Assembly (NCBI GenBank): GCA_013152435.1
Contig: JAADGJ010000039.1
Span: 1 to 51,757 of the forward strand
Length of the DNA stretch: 51,757 bases
Reading direction: 5' to 3'
From: Chloroflexota bacterium
GTDB taxonomy: Bacteria; Chloroflexota; Anaerolineae; DUEN01
Shown: positions 32,462-42,991 of the stretch, piece after piece
Numbering within the stretch: the stretch's first letter is position 1
Layout: each line of letters opens with the position of its first letter
The notes under the pieces: model-generated
The model's input: the letters and a program-made list of their open reading frames with translations, nothing else
Databases searched by the model: none
What the model was told of the DNA's origin: nothing
Position numbers and translations under genes: made by a program

Positions 32462-33706
32462 CTACCTCTGCGCGACATTCAGGTCGAACCATCGCAAGAG
32501 CGCCAGCAGCACGTCCCGATCCGGGGAGCGCATGGCCTCGGTGCGCGGCACCACGGGGCGTACCCCCCGATCCTGATAGCGCACGAACAGGCTCTCGCCG
32601 TCGGTTACGGGCACCTCCGGGTTGGCCGGCCGCAGGCCATACTCAATGGCCTGACGCTGCACCTCCGGGGAGAGCAGGAAGCGCTCGAATTCCAGCGCCG
32701 CGTTCTTCTCCAGAGCTGTGGTCTCCGGCCCCATCCAGACGGTGAAGGGGAAGTCGAACCAGGTGACGTACTTGGGATAGTAGATGCGCAGCGGGTCCGC
32801 CCAGCGCGTCTCGATCCCGGCCATGTTCGTCAGCAGGTCGCTCTCCAGGAGCTGGCCGCCATCGCCCACGGAGTACCCAAAGAGGGCGAAGTCCTCGGCC
32901 GTATACGCGCTGCCGCCGCTGACATCCGTTACCGCCCCCATGAGCTCTCCCAGCCAGCGCTGGAAGTCGGGGTCCGTGACATCGGCGGTGGAGATATCGG
33001 GGCGATCGTAGTACTCCCCAGCCGCAGCGATCATGGCCGCCAGCCCCCCCACGTTCTTGCGGGGATTCGGCACCACCAGCTTAAAGAACCCCCACTCCGG
33101 GTCGCCCCCCAACTCCGGCCATCCCCCTTTAGCGATCGCCGCGTCGTGGATCGTCCGCCAGTTGATCTCGCCGAAATGCGCCTGCAACACCCGGGCGCGG
33201 CTCTCATAGATGCCCCAGGCGAACAGGGACACGACGATGGGGCGGGCCCGGTATTCGCCATCGGTCAGGAACACATCCCGTCCCAGCCGCTCTTTGTACG
33301 TGGCGTTGGCCAGCTCCACCAGATAGCGGGAGTCCGGGATCCACACGGTGGGGAAGCGCTCCAGCCGCTCCCGCTCTTCCGAGGAGAGCTCGTCAGGCGA
33401 GCGATCCCCCAGGATGCCGAATTCGTCCCGATCCCATTTCCCCAGCGCGGCGAGCCCATCCATGGCGATCACTTCCACGGAGATGGGTTCGCCCTCCAGT
33501 TTATGTTTCTCCTCGTTGAACTGTCGAGCGGCTGCCCGCACCCACGGCTCCACGGGAAGCGCGGTGAGGATGCGCACCTGGATGGGGCCGCGCGGGGTGA
33601 TGGTCAGCGGCTCCGGCCGGCTGAGAGCCCGCCAGATCAGCGACGCGGCCACGATGGCCAGCGCCGCCAGAATGACAGCGAAGAAGATGATGCGAGTCCG
33701 GCTCAT
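32462..33706 (-). CDS. Membrane-anchored solute-binding-like protein, paralogue of the VWA fusion
   Basis: A 414-aa protein with an N-terminal helix (IIFFAVILAALAIVAASLIW) and no lipobox, so it is probably a membrane-anchored extracytoplasmic protein. The rest resembles a solute-binding fold and is related to the N-terminal part of the VWA protein: compare FERFLLSPEVQRQAIEYGLRP with FREFLLSPAVQERILAAGYRP, and INWRTIHDAA with IGWRDIQQKA. The pair looks like a duplication with fusion of a VWA domain to one copy. The ATG at 33706 has AAAGG upstream. Its stop is four bases before the VWA start; PspA ends 198 bases upstream. Ligand unknown. Confidence 0.82.
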   Translation of the reverse strand: MSRTRIIFFAVILAALAIVAASLIWRALSRPEPLTITPRGPIQVRILTALPVEPWVRAAARQFNEEKHKLEGEPISVEVIAMDGLAALGKWDRDEFGILGDRSPDELSSEERERLERFPTVWIPDSRYLVELANATYKERLGRDVFLTDGEYRARPIVVSLFAWGIYESRARVLQAHFGEINWRTIHDAAIAKGGWPELGGDPEWGFFKLVVPNPRKNVGGLAAMIAAAGEYYDRPDISTADVTDPDFQRWLGELMGAVTDVSGGSAYTAEDFALFGYSVGDGGQLLESDLLTNMAGIETRWADPLRIYYPKYVTWFDFPFTVWMGPETTALEKNAALEFERFLLSPEVQRQAIEYGLRPANPEVPVTDGESLFVRYQDRGVRPVVPRTEAMRSPDRDVLLALLRWFDLNVAQR

Positions 33707-33903
33707 GGACAAGCCTTTCGTTCTGCGAACTCGATGACGAGCGAAGCTTTTCGGCTGCGCGGTCTATCACCGGGAGGGGCCATCGGGATCCGAGACGATC
33801 CGATCACGAGCCGGGCTCCCACACTTGGCCTGTGGGAGCCGTCTCGACAAGGGCCGCCTCGGGCCTGATCTGCGCCCCTCTCCGGGCTTTCCGTCCGTGC
33901 GGG

Positions 33904-34581
33904 CTACGCCAACCCAAGCCGCTTCTTGCGCTCCTTCAGCTGCGCCTCCAGGGTGTGTCGCTCCAGAACCTCGTCCATCTGGGCGTCCAACCGCTGTGCG
34001 TACATCTCGGACTGGGCCTGCGCCTTATCCAATCGGGCGCGAATGCTCTCCGCCACCCGTGCGATATCCGAATCGCCGGCCCCTACCAGATCATCCAGCG
34101 ACTGAATGGCCCGTACCGTGATCTCCTTGGACTTGGCCAGGTCCAGCAGTGCCCTGAGCTCCTCTCGCTCCTGCTTCACGGTGGTCAGCCGGGCCTCCAG
34201 CTTCAGCTTCGCATCCAGCAGCTTCTGGTACTCCGCCTCCTGGCGGGCCAGCTGATCGCGATAGCTCTCCAGCAGCCGCTGTGTGGAGTTGAGCTTGCTC
34301 TGAGCCGCCATAGCCAGCTCGTCGCGCCCCTCCTGGAGGAACAGATCGATGTTGCGATCCAGCTCCGCGACCTTCTTCTCGTACTCCTCGGTCTTGCGCT
34401 TCAGCGTCTTGACCTGCCCCCCGACGGTGGCCGCCGCATCCCCCAGATCCTCCAGGTTGTCCTCGATCTGGCGGATGTACTGATCGACGACCGCCAGCGA
34501 GTTCGCTTTCAAAGCCCGATCGACCAGCGCGTGTAGGTTCGCCCGGATCAACGTGTCCACCTTTTCCAGCAGAGAAGCCAT
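33904..34581 (-). CDS. pspA: PspA/IM30 family membrane-stress protein
   Basis: PspA/IM30 (Vipp1) proteins are ESCRT-III-related helical proteins that bind the inner face of a stressed membrane. The 225-aa protein is almost entirely coiled coil: SLLEKVDTLIRANLHALVDRA (helix 1, membrane-binding region of the family), QYIRQIEDNLEDLGDAAATVGGQ, KRKTEEYEKKVAELDRNIDL, then SKLNSTQRLLESYRDQLARQ. The C-terminal ending ERHTLEAQLKERKKRLGLA is shorter than in plastid Vipp1. The ATG at 34581 is preferred, as GAGGAGG lies about eight bases before it; an ATG at 34587 sits too close. It heads the cassette with two solute-binding-type genes, an unusual PspA context. No PspBC or PspF homologues are seen. Confidence 0.87.
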   Translation of the reverse strand: MASLLEKVDTLIRANLHALVDRALKANSLAVVDQYIRQIEDNLEDLGDAAATVGGQVKTLKRKTEEYEKKVAELDRNIDLFLQEGRDELAMAAQSKLNSTQRLLESYRDQLARQEAEYQKLLDAKLKLEARLTTVKQEREELRALLDLAKSKEITVRAIQSLDDLVGAGDSDIARVAESIRARLDKAQAQSEMYAQRLDAQMDEVLERHTLEAQLKERKKRLGLA

Positions 34582-34859
34582 CGTCATTTCCTCCTCAAGA
34601 GTTTATCGGCATCCCCTTCGGAGCGCACCGGCAGGCTGGCGTCCGTGAAGGAGATACGGGAGATTCTGAAGGGCCTCCCACCCCCTCCAGGGAGGCAGGA
34701 GCCCTGAGAAGACAACTCGCCGGGGAAGACGCTCGATTCCCCTCAGGAGATGAGGCTTCCGTCGGCCAGCCCCATCCTCGCGCCCGCCCCTATGTCACAC
34801 ATGACTGGCGACAGACTTCCAGCTGACACCCACGGGGGGAGAGACAAGGCGGGCGGAGG

Positions 34860-36239
34860 TCACCCGCCGACTAGCTTGTACCCGCGGCCGCGCACGGTAA
34901 TCAAATAGCGAGGGTTAGACGGGTCGGGCTCGATCTTCTGACGCAGCCGGCTCACCAGCTTCTCGATCCGCGCGTCGTCCACCTCGTCGATGTACGCCTC
35001 ACCCCATACCGACTCCACGACGGTGTACTTGTCGCAGATCTTCCCCATGCGTCCATACAGGAGCAACAGCAATCGGTATTCCAGATTGGTCAGGGCGGGC
35101 GTCGGCTTCCCGTCCACGTACACCTCGCCCGAGTCCACATCAACCACGATCCCCCGCGCCTCCGGCCGCTGCACCAGATGCTGGCGCTGCACGTACTCGG
35201 TGAACGCCCGGCAGAAGAGGCGCGGGTCATCGCCGTTGCTGACGAGCACCCGCTTCTGCTGGAGGGAGGTCAGCCCGATGGGATCGGGGCGCCTGCCAGG
35301 ATCGAACAGCGCGAGCAAGGCCTGCTGCTCCACCTCCGTCAGGTGACGCCACACCTTGGCACACTCCGAGCGCACGTTCAGGCTGGAGGCCAGGCGCTCC
35401 GCCACCTGTCGATGGATAATGCGATCCTGGATGGCATCCCGCACGGGCTGGCCGGTAACCAGACCCAGCTCCCGGCTCACCGCCTCTAGAAGGCCCGGAT
35501 GTCCCCCGGCCCACTCCAGGATGAACTGCACATCGGCATCGCCAAAGGTGACCGGCTCTCGCTCCGTGAAGGCGGCGATGAAGCGCCGCGCGTCCTCCTC
35601 GTTCAGTGGCCCCAGGTAATAGCGATAGTGAGCGAACAGCTCGTTGAACTCGCCCACGTCCTCGCCGCCGCGAATCTCGCTGAGCCGGCGATCGGTGGCC
35701 GTGACGTACGTGAGCTGGCGCAGATATTGATCTCGCAGGGCCCGCAGGTTGAGGAACACCCGGCCATCGATACGGGCCAGGGGGGCGTCGAACTCGTCGA
35801 ATAACAACACCAGCTCGCGACCCAGTTGCTTGACCAGGATCGTGATGGCCTGGTTGAAGCTGAGCGGCACGTGGAAGGGGCTGGGAGGGCTGACCACGGC
35901 CTCATAGGCGGTGCGCAGATCCCCGTCAATGCCGCGCTCCTGAACCAGATCGCGCAATTGATCCAGGATGCAACGCAGCACCAGCTCGTAGAATCCCTGG
36001 TCGCTCATCTCCAGCATGCGGTTGCAATCGATATACACCAGCGCCAGTTGATCGGCGTCCGCCCCCAGATGATCCCGCTGCACCTCCGGATCGCGAAGCT
36101 GGCGCATCAACGCGGACTTGCCGATGTTGCTGATGCCGATGATGGAACAGGGGTCCAATCGACGGATATAGCCGAAAATGTGCTCTGTCTCCTGCCATCG
36201 CGGGCGCGTGGCAGTCCTTTCGTGAACGAGTCCTACCAT
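34860..36239 (-). CDS. STAND-type ATPase fused to OmpR-type DNA-binding domain
   Basis: A ~459-aa protein. The N-terminal part is a P-loop ATPase: Walker A GISNIGKSALMRQL near 36-46 and Walker B LVLLFDEFDAPLAR near 155-165, followed by a sensor region (YVTATDRRLSEIRGG) and helical domain. The C-terminal ~90 residues are a winged-helix DNA-binding domain of the OmpR/PhoB class (LTNLEYRLLLLLYGRMG, DARIEKLVSRLRQKIEPDP and ITVRGRGYKLVGG). There is no receiver domain. The start is put at ATG 36239 (AGGGAAGG upstream). The 3' neighbour is PspA (279-base gap) and the 5' neighbour is the giant histidine kinase (109-base gap), so it may link ATP-driven sensing to control of the cassette. Confidence 0.85.
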   Translation of the reverse strand: MVGLVHERTATRPRWQETEHIFGYIRRLDPCSIIGISNIGKSALMRQLRDPEVQRDHLGADADQLALVYIDCNRMLEMSDQGFYELVLRCILDQLRDLVQERGIDGDLRTAYEAVVSPPSPFHVPLSFNQAITILVKQLGRELVLLFDEFDAPLARIDGRVFLNLRALRDQYLRQLTYVTATDRRLSEIRGGEDVGEFNELFAHYRYYLGPLNEEDARRFIAAFTEREPVTFGDADVQFILEWAGGHPGLLEAVSRELGLVTGQPVRDAIQDRIIHRQVAERLASSLNVRSECAKVWRHLTEVEQQALLALFDPGRRPDPIGLTSLQQKRVLVSNGDDPRLFCRAFTEYVQRQHLVQRPEARGIVVDVDSGEVYVDGKPTPALTNLEYRLLLLLYGRMGKICDKYTVVESVWGEAYIDEVDDARIEKLVSRLRQKIEPDPSNPRYLITVRGRGYKLVGG

Positions 36240-36347
36240 GACGTCATTGCCTTCCCTGTAAGCCGTTTGTCCGCCATCCATCGAGGCGAGAAGGGGGATG
36301 ATCGCCTCACAAACCTCCGCCCTCGTCGGGGATATTCCTGATTGTAT

Positions 36348-39300
36348 CTACGCACCATTCTCCCGGGCGTTTCGCCCTTCGGCCCGCTCCTGCCCGATAT
36401 TCGGGAGATAGATGGGCACGGTGAAGATAAAGGTGCTCCCTTTGCCCTCCTCGCTTTCCACCCAGATCTTGCCGCCGTGCGCCTCTACGATCCGTCGAGC
36501 GATCGCCAGGCCCAATCCCGTGCCGCTGAATCGTCGCGTGGAGGAGCTGTCCACCTGGTAGAAGCGATCCCAGATCTTGTCGATCTGATCCGCCGGGATC
36601 CCGATCCCCTGATCCTCCACCTCGACGCGTATGAACGTACCCTCCCGTCGCATTCGAATCGTGATCGTCCCCCCTTGCGGGCTGAACTTGATGGCGTTGC
36701 CGATCAGATTGTCGAACACCTCGCCCAATCGGCCGGGATCCCCCCACACATCTGGCAGGTCCTCCTCCGCGTCTAACACCAGCTGCAGCCCGTTCTGCTG
36801 TGCCACAACCTCGGCGCCCCGGACGCAGGCCTCCGCCACCTCCACCAGGGACGTCCGCTGCCGCTCTATGACCTCCGTCTCCGCCTTCTTCAAGGAGATG
36901 ATATCGTTCACCAGGTGAATGATGGCATCCCCCCGGTTGGCCATGACGCGGAGAGCCTCCTCCTGCTCCTCGGTCAACGGGCCCAACACCCCATCCAGCA
37001 GCAATTCCACGTATCCCTTGATGTAGGTCAACGGCGTGCGCAGCTCGTGGGAGACGTTCTGCACGAACTCGTCCTTCATGCGATCCAGCTGTTTCAGCTC
37101 CCGATATGCTCGATCCAGCTCCTCCGCGCGGGCGCGCTCGGCGGCATATAGGCGGGCGTTCTCTAAAGCGATGGATACCTGGTCCGCCAGCGCCTGCAAC
37201 ACGAAGAGGTCATCGCTATCAAAGGCATTGACCTGATCCGATTGCACGTCCAGCACGCCGACCACCCTGCCGGACAGGCGCATAGGCACCGCCAACTCCG
37301 CCCGGGTGTCCGCCAGAGGCTGGAAGAAATAGTAGCGTGGCTCCTGAGACACATCGTTGGCGAGCAATGGCTTCCCGGTGGAGGCTACCCAGCTCACGAT
37401 GCTCTGTTTGGTCAACGGGAGGCGGAGGACGGGCTCGGTCACCTCGTAAACGCCCGCCCCGGCCTGCAACACGACGTATTGCCCCGTATCATCCAGCGTC
37501 CACAAGCTGACCTGGGAGTAGCGGAAGCGCGCCTGAAGCAAGCGCGCCACCTCTATGAGGAGGGTCCGCAAATCGAGAATGGCCGTCACGCGCTCCGTGA
37601 CCTCCCGAATCGCCTGCAACTGCACCGCGCGTCGGTGCTCCCCCTCGAAGAGGCGCGCCTTCTCAATGGCGGTCGCCGCCAGGTCCGCCATGGCGTGCAG
37701 CAGCCTCTGGGTAGCCTCGTCCGGTATGGTGTCGAGGGAGATGATGCCGATCGCCCCCGCATCGGTGATGAGGGGGACCTGGATCACCTGAGGCGTGATC
37801 GGCCACCCGAAGTCCACCACCCGGGGATCTCGGCTGGTGTCCTCCGAGATGATGATCTTGCCCGTACGTATGGCCTCCCCGACCAGGCCGACCTCAGGCG
37901 GGATGTTCCGAGCGTTGAACGAGGCCACGAAGTCATCCGGCAACCCCCGCCAGGCCACCACGCGTAGCGCGTTCGTGCGCCGATCGACCAGAATGATGGC
38001 GGCCTCCTGACGGCCAGCCAGCTCAAAGGCGCTATCCAGCACGATCTCCAGGACCTGCTTGAGCTCGATGGCCTCGTTGAGCGCCTCGCTGATGCGCATC
38101 AGGGCGGAGAGCTCGCGGACACGCTGCGCCGTCTCGGCATGCAGCCGGGCGCGCTCGATCGCCACGGCGGCTTGGTTGGCGAACGCCTGCACCACCTCCG
38201 CATCCCTCTGCGAGAAGGCGTGCGGCTGTTCGCTGTCCACCGCCAGGATGCCGATTAACTTTGGCGCCTCCCGCCCCCCCACCAGCAGAGGAGCCCCCAT
38301 CCAGGACCGCACATGCTCCGTGCCGGGGAGCTTTACCCACATGGGCTCGTCTCGCGTATCCGAGATCACGTGTGGAAGCGGAGAGGTGGGATCGAAACGC
38401 GTCAGATAATCCCCTGCCTCGATGCGGAACCCGAGCACGTTCGTCTCCTCGGGGAACCCGTGCGCCGCCCTGACCTTCAACACCTCGTGACCCGCGGGGC
38501 CTCGCTCCTGTAGCATCACACAGGCCGAGTCATAGGCCACCACCCGCTGCAGATGGGTCAGGACGAGCGCGAGCACGGTGTCCAGGTCCTGCACCGCGTT
38601 CAGCGCGCCGGCCATATCGCGCAGCGCCTCCGCCAGCTCCCGAGCTCGCCGCTCGGCCTCCAGCCGCTGCGCCTTCTCCAGGGCGACGGCGATCTGGTTC
38701 GCGAATAGAGTGATCGCCGGCATGTCAGAGGGTTGCAACTCCCCAAAGACGATCAGACTCCCTTCCGTTCGATTCTCGATCCTGAGCGGCACCAGGATCA
38801 TGCGCCAGGAAGCGAAATCGCTGGGAAGATGCGCCCGCAGCGTCGCCGGATCCAGCTCCAGAACCCGCCAGAGAAAGTCCACCAGGTCGTCTATAAAGAG
38901 AGGGGTCTCCCCATCCAAATGCACGGGATATTTCTCGTCCCGCTTCGGCACGAAGGAGAACTTCAGGAAGGGTTGCCCCAACACCCGATCCAGGGCCTGT
39001 ATGACGTACTCCGGCAGGGAGGTGTGGCGAACCTGCCAAGACGACCGGTCAGGGGTCACGGTGCCGATGAGGGCGTAGAAGCCCAACCTCTTCATCTCCC
39101 GGGCGACGGTCTCAAAGATCTCCTCCAGCGTCAGAGCGGCCTGCACCGCCACAGCCGCGCTGCTGAGCGTGTGCAACAAATCTTCCGATCGCTTCCGCTG
39201 GCTGATGTCCGTGAACGCCGTCAGGAACCCCTGTAACTGGTCCTCCTCCAGAAGGGGCGTCGTGCTGGCCAGCACGGGCAGTTGGGTGCCATCGGCCCGG

Positions 39301-42300
39301 AGCAGCGAGATCTCATACTGCTGCGTCTCGTGAGGGCAGTTCTCGTCCAATTGCGGGTTTTGATCCCGCCAGTCCGGTGGCAACAGCTTTTCATACGACC
39401 ATCCGACGAAGCTGCCGGGGGCGTACCCCAGCATCTCCTCCAGTCTCCGGTTCGCGAAGACGATACGCCCATCAGGAGAGGTGAGCAGGAGCCCCTCGGC
39501 CATCGTCTGAATGATGTTCTCGTTGAAATCCCGTAGCTCTTCCACCTCCGCGATATGCTGCAACGTCGCCTGGAAGAGTCGGGCATTCTGGATCGCGATG
39601 GCCGCCTGGCGTCCCACGCTGGAGAGGATGGCGATGTCCTCCTCGCTGTAGGTGCGATTTTTCTCCAGGTCGACGACGGACAGGGCCCCCATGACGCGGT
39701 CGCCCACCATCAGCGGCACCGCCAGCACGGCTTTGATGCCGGCGGCGACGAACTCGGGCACGGAGCGAGGGTAGGCCGCGTAATCGGGGATAGCGAGGGG
39801 TTTCCGGGTTTGAATGACCTCGCCTATGAGACCCTCGTGGATCGGAATGGTGATCTGGGATAGCTCCTCCGGCAGGTTGTGCAGATACGGATACGTGATC
39901 ATCTGCCGCGCCTCGTCCAGGAGGGCGATCCCTCCCGCCTGGCCGCCCACCAGCTCCTCAGCGATCTCGATGGCCAGACGCAGAACCCGGGGCAGATCCA
40001 GCTCGGCCACCAGGCTCTCGCTGAGCTCGCTCAGACGCTGCTCCCGCCGCAGCCGGCGGGCCACATCCTCGTACAACCGGGCGTTATCCACAGCCACGGC
40101 GGCCTGGTCCGCCAGCATCGCCAGCAGCGTCAGCTCCTCCTCGCTGAACGTGTGAGGGTGAAGATAGGCCAGGGTCAACGCCCCGATGGGCTCCCCGGCG
40201 CGCAACAGGGGAAAGGCCGCGATCGCCTGTATCCCCCACCGCTTGGCTTCCGGCGTGTTGAACAGGGGATGGGAAGGGGCGTCACTGATGACGATGGGGC
40301 GACGTTGTCGTATGGCGCGTGCGGTGATGCCATCCTTTCGCGGCTTGTATGTAACCGGCCGGGGGATGCCATCCGCCCAGCTCGCGGTGCCGAAGAAGAA
40401 CTGATCGGAGGCCGCGTCGTAAAGATACAGGTGGGAATCGGTCGCATCGGTGAGCATCAGCACGCTATCCACGATGCGCTGCAACACGGCCTTCAGATCC
40501 AAGGAAGCGGCCACATGCATGCCCAGCTCGCGGAGGGTCTCCATCTGAGTCGCCCACCGCCGGGTCTGATCGTACAGCCGGGCGTTTTCCAGCGCGAGGG
40601 AGATCTGCTGGGCGAAGGCCAGAGCGACCTTTTCGTCCTCCTCCGTGTAGAACGCCCGCTTCGCGCTGTCCAGCGTGAGGACGCCCAGGACGCGATCCTC
40701 CACCATCAACGGCACGCCCATCCAGCTTCGGATGTACTCGAAGCCGACGTCAGGAGCCCACAACTCGCTCGTCCTCACGTCCGCGATGCGCAAGGGGCGC
40801 TTGGCTTGCGTGACATGGTAGCCCGCGCGCCGCTTATCGAAGGGGGACCAGATCTCTTTCAGAGCCTGGGTCGTCACGCGGCCGGTGGCGAACAGGATGC
40901 GGAACCCATCCCTCTCAATCAACGAGATGGCCGCGCTGTCATAGGGGACCGTCTCCTTCAACCCCAGAAGGGCCTTCCGAGCGACCTCGCGCAGGTCCAG
41001 CGAACTGGTGATCGCGGTGCTCAGCTCCCGTAGAGCCTCCGCCTGGCGCCGGCGCTTCTGCTCGGCCTCGAACAGCCGGGCGTTCTCGATGGCCACGGCG
41101 ACCTGCGCCGCCAACGTGCCGAGCAGTTCCAGATCGCTCCGGGTAAGCGAGCCCACGCCGAAGTTCTCCACATCCAGCACACCCAGGATCCGATCCCCCA
41201 GACGTATCGGGACACAGAGCTCGGCGTCAGTGGGCAGAGAGGTGGGGACATACTCCGGGGCCTGGTGGACGTTCGGCAACAGGATGGGCTTTCCGGTGCG
41301 GGCTACCGTTCCCACGATCCCCTGCCCCAGGGGCACCCTCACGAGCGTCTTCAGGTCCTCCTCGCTATGCCCATACTGCGCCTGCAGATGCAGGGTCTCT
41401 CCCTCCAACGTATACAAGGCCACCAGGGGATAACGGAACTCGCCGGCAAGCTCCGAGACGACCAGATCGTAGAGCTCCGGCAACGAGAGGGAGGAGCGGA
41501 TCGCCGTCCCCAGGCGGTGCAACGTGGAGAGGCGGCTGGCGCGACGGTGGGCGCGTTCCGCCTCTCGAGCGCGTCCGATGATGAGGCCGACCTGACGCGC
41601 CAGCGTCTGGCAGACCCGGACTTTCTCCTCCGACAGCGCGGAGCGGTCCCAGGAACGCCCCTCGCCCAGGGCGATGATCCCGACGACGCGATCCTCCACG
41701 ATCAGCGGAACCAGGGCACCGGATTGGGCGTCGGGGAAGAAGGTGATCGACATCTCAGGTTCCGATGCATGAGTGATCGGGAACTCCCCTTCCGCCTTGG
41801 GCAGCCGAGATGCCCGCACCACGATGATGGGATGCGCCTCCTGGATCACAGACCGGCAGATCGGGGCATCGTCCAGAGCGATCGGCTGCCACAGCCCTGG
41901 CTTCCACGCGACGGCACGCAGCGTATAGGAGGCCCGGGTAACCAGGGTTTTTCCGTGGGTGTCCAGCAGGAGCACGCGACAGGCGGTCACGGGAAGCCGT
42001 TCGGTCAGCTCCCTGGCCAGGCTCGCCAGCGCCTCCTCCACGGTGGCGGAGGCCATCAGCGCCTGGCTGGCCTGCAGGACGAGATCCAACTCCTGGTTGC
42101 GCTGATGGATCCACTGTAGGAGACGCTGATGGTTCAGGGCGATCGCCGCCTGTCCGCGTATGGCCGCCAGCACGTCCTGAACCACGTCCGAGGTAAGCTC
42201 CCCCGGCTCACGGCTGGCGATCAGCAAAGCCCCCACCAGCTCCTGATTCACCGCCAATGGGCAGACCAGGATCACCTGATCTTGATCCATTGTGGGGGAG

Positions 42301-42641
42301 AAAGCGACCTCCTTCAAGCCGTCCGGCCCCGCCACGACACATCCTATCCGGCCCTGGGATACGATCCCTCCCAACACCGAGCGATTGAGAGGGATGGTCG
42401 CGTGGCAGCGCGTGAAACGATCCGGCATATTGCGCTGAGCGATCAGCCGGAGCAGGTCATGGCGCTCCTCCAATGTGTAGACCGCGCCCGATGAGGCGTT
42501 CAAGGCCTCCAGGACCCGCTCCAGGATCGCCATGCCCACGTCCTCCCACGGGGGCGGAGGAGGCAAACCAACCGACGAGAGCGCGGATGGGGACTTGGAA
42601 TCGCTTTCCCGGGGGAGATAATGAGTCGAGGCCGCTGTCAC
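36348..42641 (-). CDS. Giant soluble sensor histidine kinase with ten GAF domains
   Basis: A 2097-aa kinase without transmembrane segments. By eye there are ten GAF-type modules, about 35-175, 195-355, 375-525, 545-690, 710-860, 880-1030, 1175-1340 (degenerate), 1360-1510, 1530-1670 and 1690-1840, most ending in a helix like ALENARLY or AIENARLF. One PAS domain lies near 1045-1155 ([14 protein letters not shown]). The C-terminus has the phosphoacceptor box VSHELRTP (His near 1864), the N-box [11 protein letters not shown] near 1980, DQGIGIP, and [22 protein letters not shown] start at 42641 has AGGAGG nine bases upstream. No receiver-domain partner is adjacent. The ligands of the GAF array are unknown. 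Domain limits are estimates. Confidence 0.93.
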   Translation of the reverse strand: MTAASTHYLPRESDSKSPSALSSVGLPPPPPWEDVGMAILERVLEALNASSGAVYTLEERHDLLRLIAQRNMPDRFTRCHATIPLNRSVLGGIVSQGRIGCVVAGPDGLKEVAFSPTMDQDQVILVCPLAVNQELVGALLIASREPGELTSDVVQDVLAAIRGQAAIALNHQRLLQWIHQRNQELDLVLQASQALMASATVEEALASLARELTERLPVTACRVLLLDTHGKTLVTRASYTLRAVAWKPGLWQPIALDDAPICRSVIQEAHPIIVVRASRLPKAEGEFPITHASEPEMSITFFPDAQSGALVPLIVEDRVVGIIALGEGRSWDRSALSEEKVRVCQTLARQVGLIIGRAREAERAHRRASRLSTLHRLGTAIRSSLSLPELYDLVVSELAGEFRYPLVALYTLEGETLHLQAQYGHSEEDLKTLVRVPLGQGIVGTVARTGKPILLPNVHQAPEYVPTSLPTDAELCVPIRLGDRILGVLDVENFGVGSLTRSDLELLGTLAAQVAVAIENARLFEAEQKRRRQAEALRELSTAITSSLDLREVARKALLGLKETVPYDSAAISLIERDGFRILFATGRVTTQALKEIWSPFDKRRAGYHVTQAKRPLRIADVRTSELWAPDVGFEYIRSWMGVPLMVEDRVLGVLTLDSAKRAFYTEEDEKVALAFAQQISLALENARLYDQTRRWATQMETLRELGMHVAASLDLKAVLQRIVDSVLMLTDATDSHLYLYDAASDQFFFGTASWADGIPRPVTYKPRKDGITARAIRQRRPIVISDAPSHPLFNTPEAKRWGIQAIAAFPLLRAGEPIGALTLAYLHPHTFSEEELTLLAMLADQAAVAVDNARLYEDVARRLRREQRLSELSESLVAELDLPRVLRLAIEIAEELVGGQAGGIALLDEARQMITYPYLHNLPEELSQITIPIHEGLIGEVIQTRKPLAIPDYAAYPRSVPEFVAAGIKAVLAVPLMVGDRVMGALSVVDLEKNRTYSEEDIAILSSVGRQAAIAIQNARLFQATLQHIAEVEELRDFNENIIQTMAEGLLLTSPDGRIVFANRRLEEMLGYAPGSFVGWSYEKLLPPDWRDQNPQLDENCPHETQQYEISLLRADGTQLPVLASTTPLLEEDQLQGFLTAFTDISQRKRSEDLLHTLSSAAVAVQAALTLEEIFETVAREMKRLGFYALIGTVTPDRSSWQVRHTSLPEYVIQALDRVLGQPFLKFSFVPKRDEKYPVHLDGETPLFIDDLVDFLWRVLELDPATLRAHLPSDFASWRMILVPLRIENRTEGSLIVFGELQPSDMPAITLFANQIAVALEKAQRLEAERRARELAEALRDMAGALNAVQDLDTVLALVLTHLQRVVAYDSACVMLQERGPAGHEVLKVRAAHGFPEETNVLGFRIEAGDYLTRFDPTSPLPHVISDTRDEPMWVKLPGTEHVRSWMGAPLLVGGREAPKLIGILAVDSEQPHAFSQRDAEVVQAFANQAAVAIERARLHAETAQRVRELSALMRISEALNEAIELKQVLEIVLDSAFELAGRQEAAIILVDRRTNALRVVAWRGLPDDFVASFNARNIPPEVGLVGEAIRTGKIIISEDTSRDPRVVDFGWPITPQVIQVPLITDAGAIGIISLDTIPDEATQRLLHAMADLAATAIEKARLFEGEHRRAVQLQAIREVTERVTAILDLRTLLIEVARLLQARFRYSQVSLWTLDDTGQYVVLQAGAGVYEVTEPVLRLPLTKQSIVSWVASTGKPLLANDVSQEPRYYFFQPLADTRAELAVPMRLSGRVVGVLDVQSDQVNAFDSDDLFVLQALADQVSIALENARLYAAERARAEELDRAYRELKQLDRMKDEFVQNVSHELRTPLTYIKGYVELLLDGVLGPLTEEQEEALRVMANRGDAIIHLVNDIISLKKAETEVIERQRTSLVEVAEACVRGAEVVAQQNGLQLVLDAEEDLPDVWGDPGRLGEVFDNLIGNAIKFSPQGGTITIRMRREGTFIRVEVEDQGIGIPADQIDKIWDRFYQVDSSSTRRFSGTGLGLAIARRIVEAHGGKIWVESEEGKGSTFIFTVPIYLPNIGQERAEGRNARENGA

Positions 42642-42647
42642 AGCGCA

Positions 42648-42923
42648 TTACCTCCTAGCATAGATCTCCATGATCTCCGCGACCGGGCCACAGTACGCAC
42701 CACCCTGTGCGCTGGGGCAGATGACGCATGCCATATCCGGATCGGATCTCCTATCCAATCTCATCCCCAGGGCCCGGATTTGATGTATCCATAGATGCAC
42801 AGCCCGCCTTAACAGATCGCGAAGCCACTCCCTGAAATCGTTCACACACACTCTCACCACAGCGTCACGTCCACCGACCGGACGGGAATAGTAGATGAGC
42901 GGACACCCTGCCTGTCCGCCCAT
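42648..42923 (-). CDS. Possible small protein before the giant kinase
   Basis: An open frame of up to 91 aa ends in TAA seven bases before the kinase GTG, with the kinase's AGGAGG inside its last codons, an arrangement seen in coupled genes. The C-terminal part has MACVICPSAQGGAYCGPVAE with three cysteines. Against it: the start is unclear, no ribosome site is obvious, and third-position GC is lower than in neighbouring genes. It could be chance. The rest of the 350-base gap to secA shows nothing else. Confidence 0.25.
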   Translation of the reverse strand: MGGQAGCPLIYYSRPVGGRDAVVRVCVNDFREWLRDLLRRAVHLWIHQIRALGMRLDRRSDPDMACVICPSAQGGAYCGPVAEIMEIYARR

Positions 42924-42991
42924 CTCGTCTTGACTTCCCCGGCCGTCTCCCCCCGCGTCTCGATGTTGGTGTGATCAGGAGGTATTCCCAT

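Noticed and set aside
31105-33868. Two long plus-strand frames (546 and 516 aa)
   Set aside because: Antisense to the VWA and solute-binding genes, which have clear domains and coupled starts; composition is typical of shadow frames.
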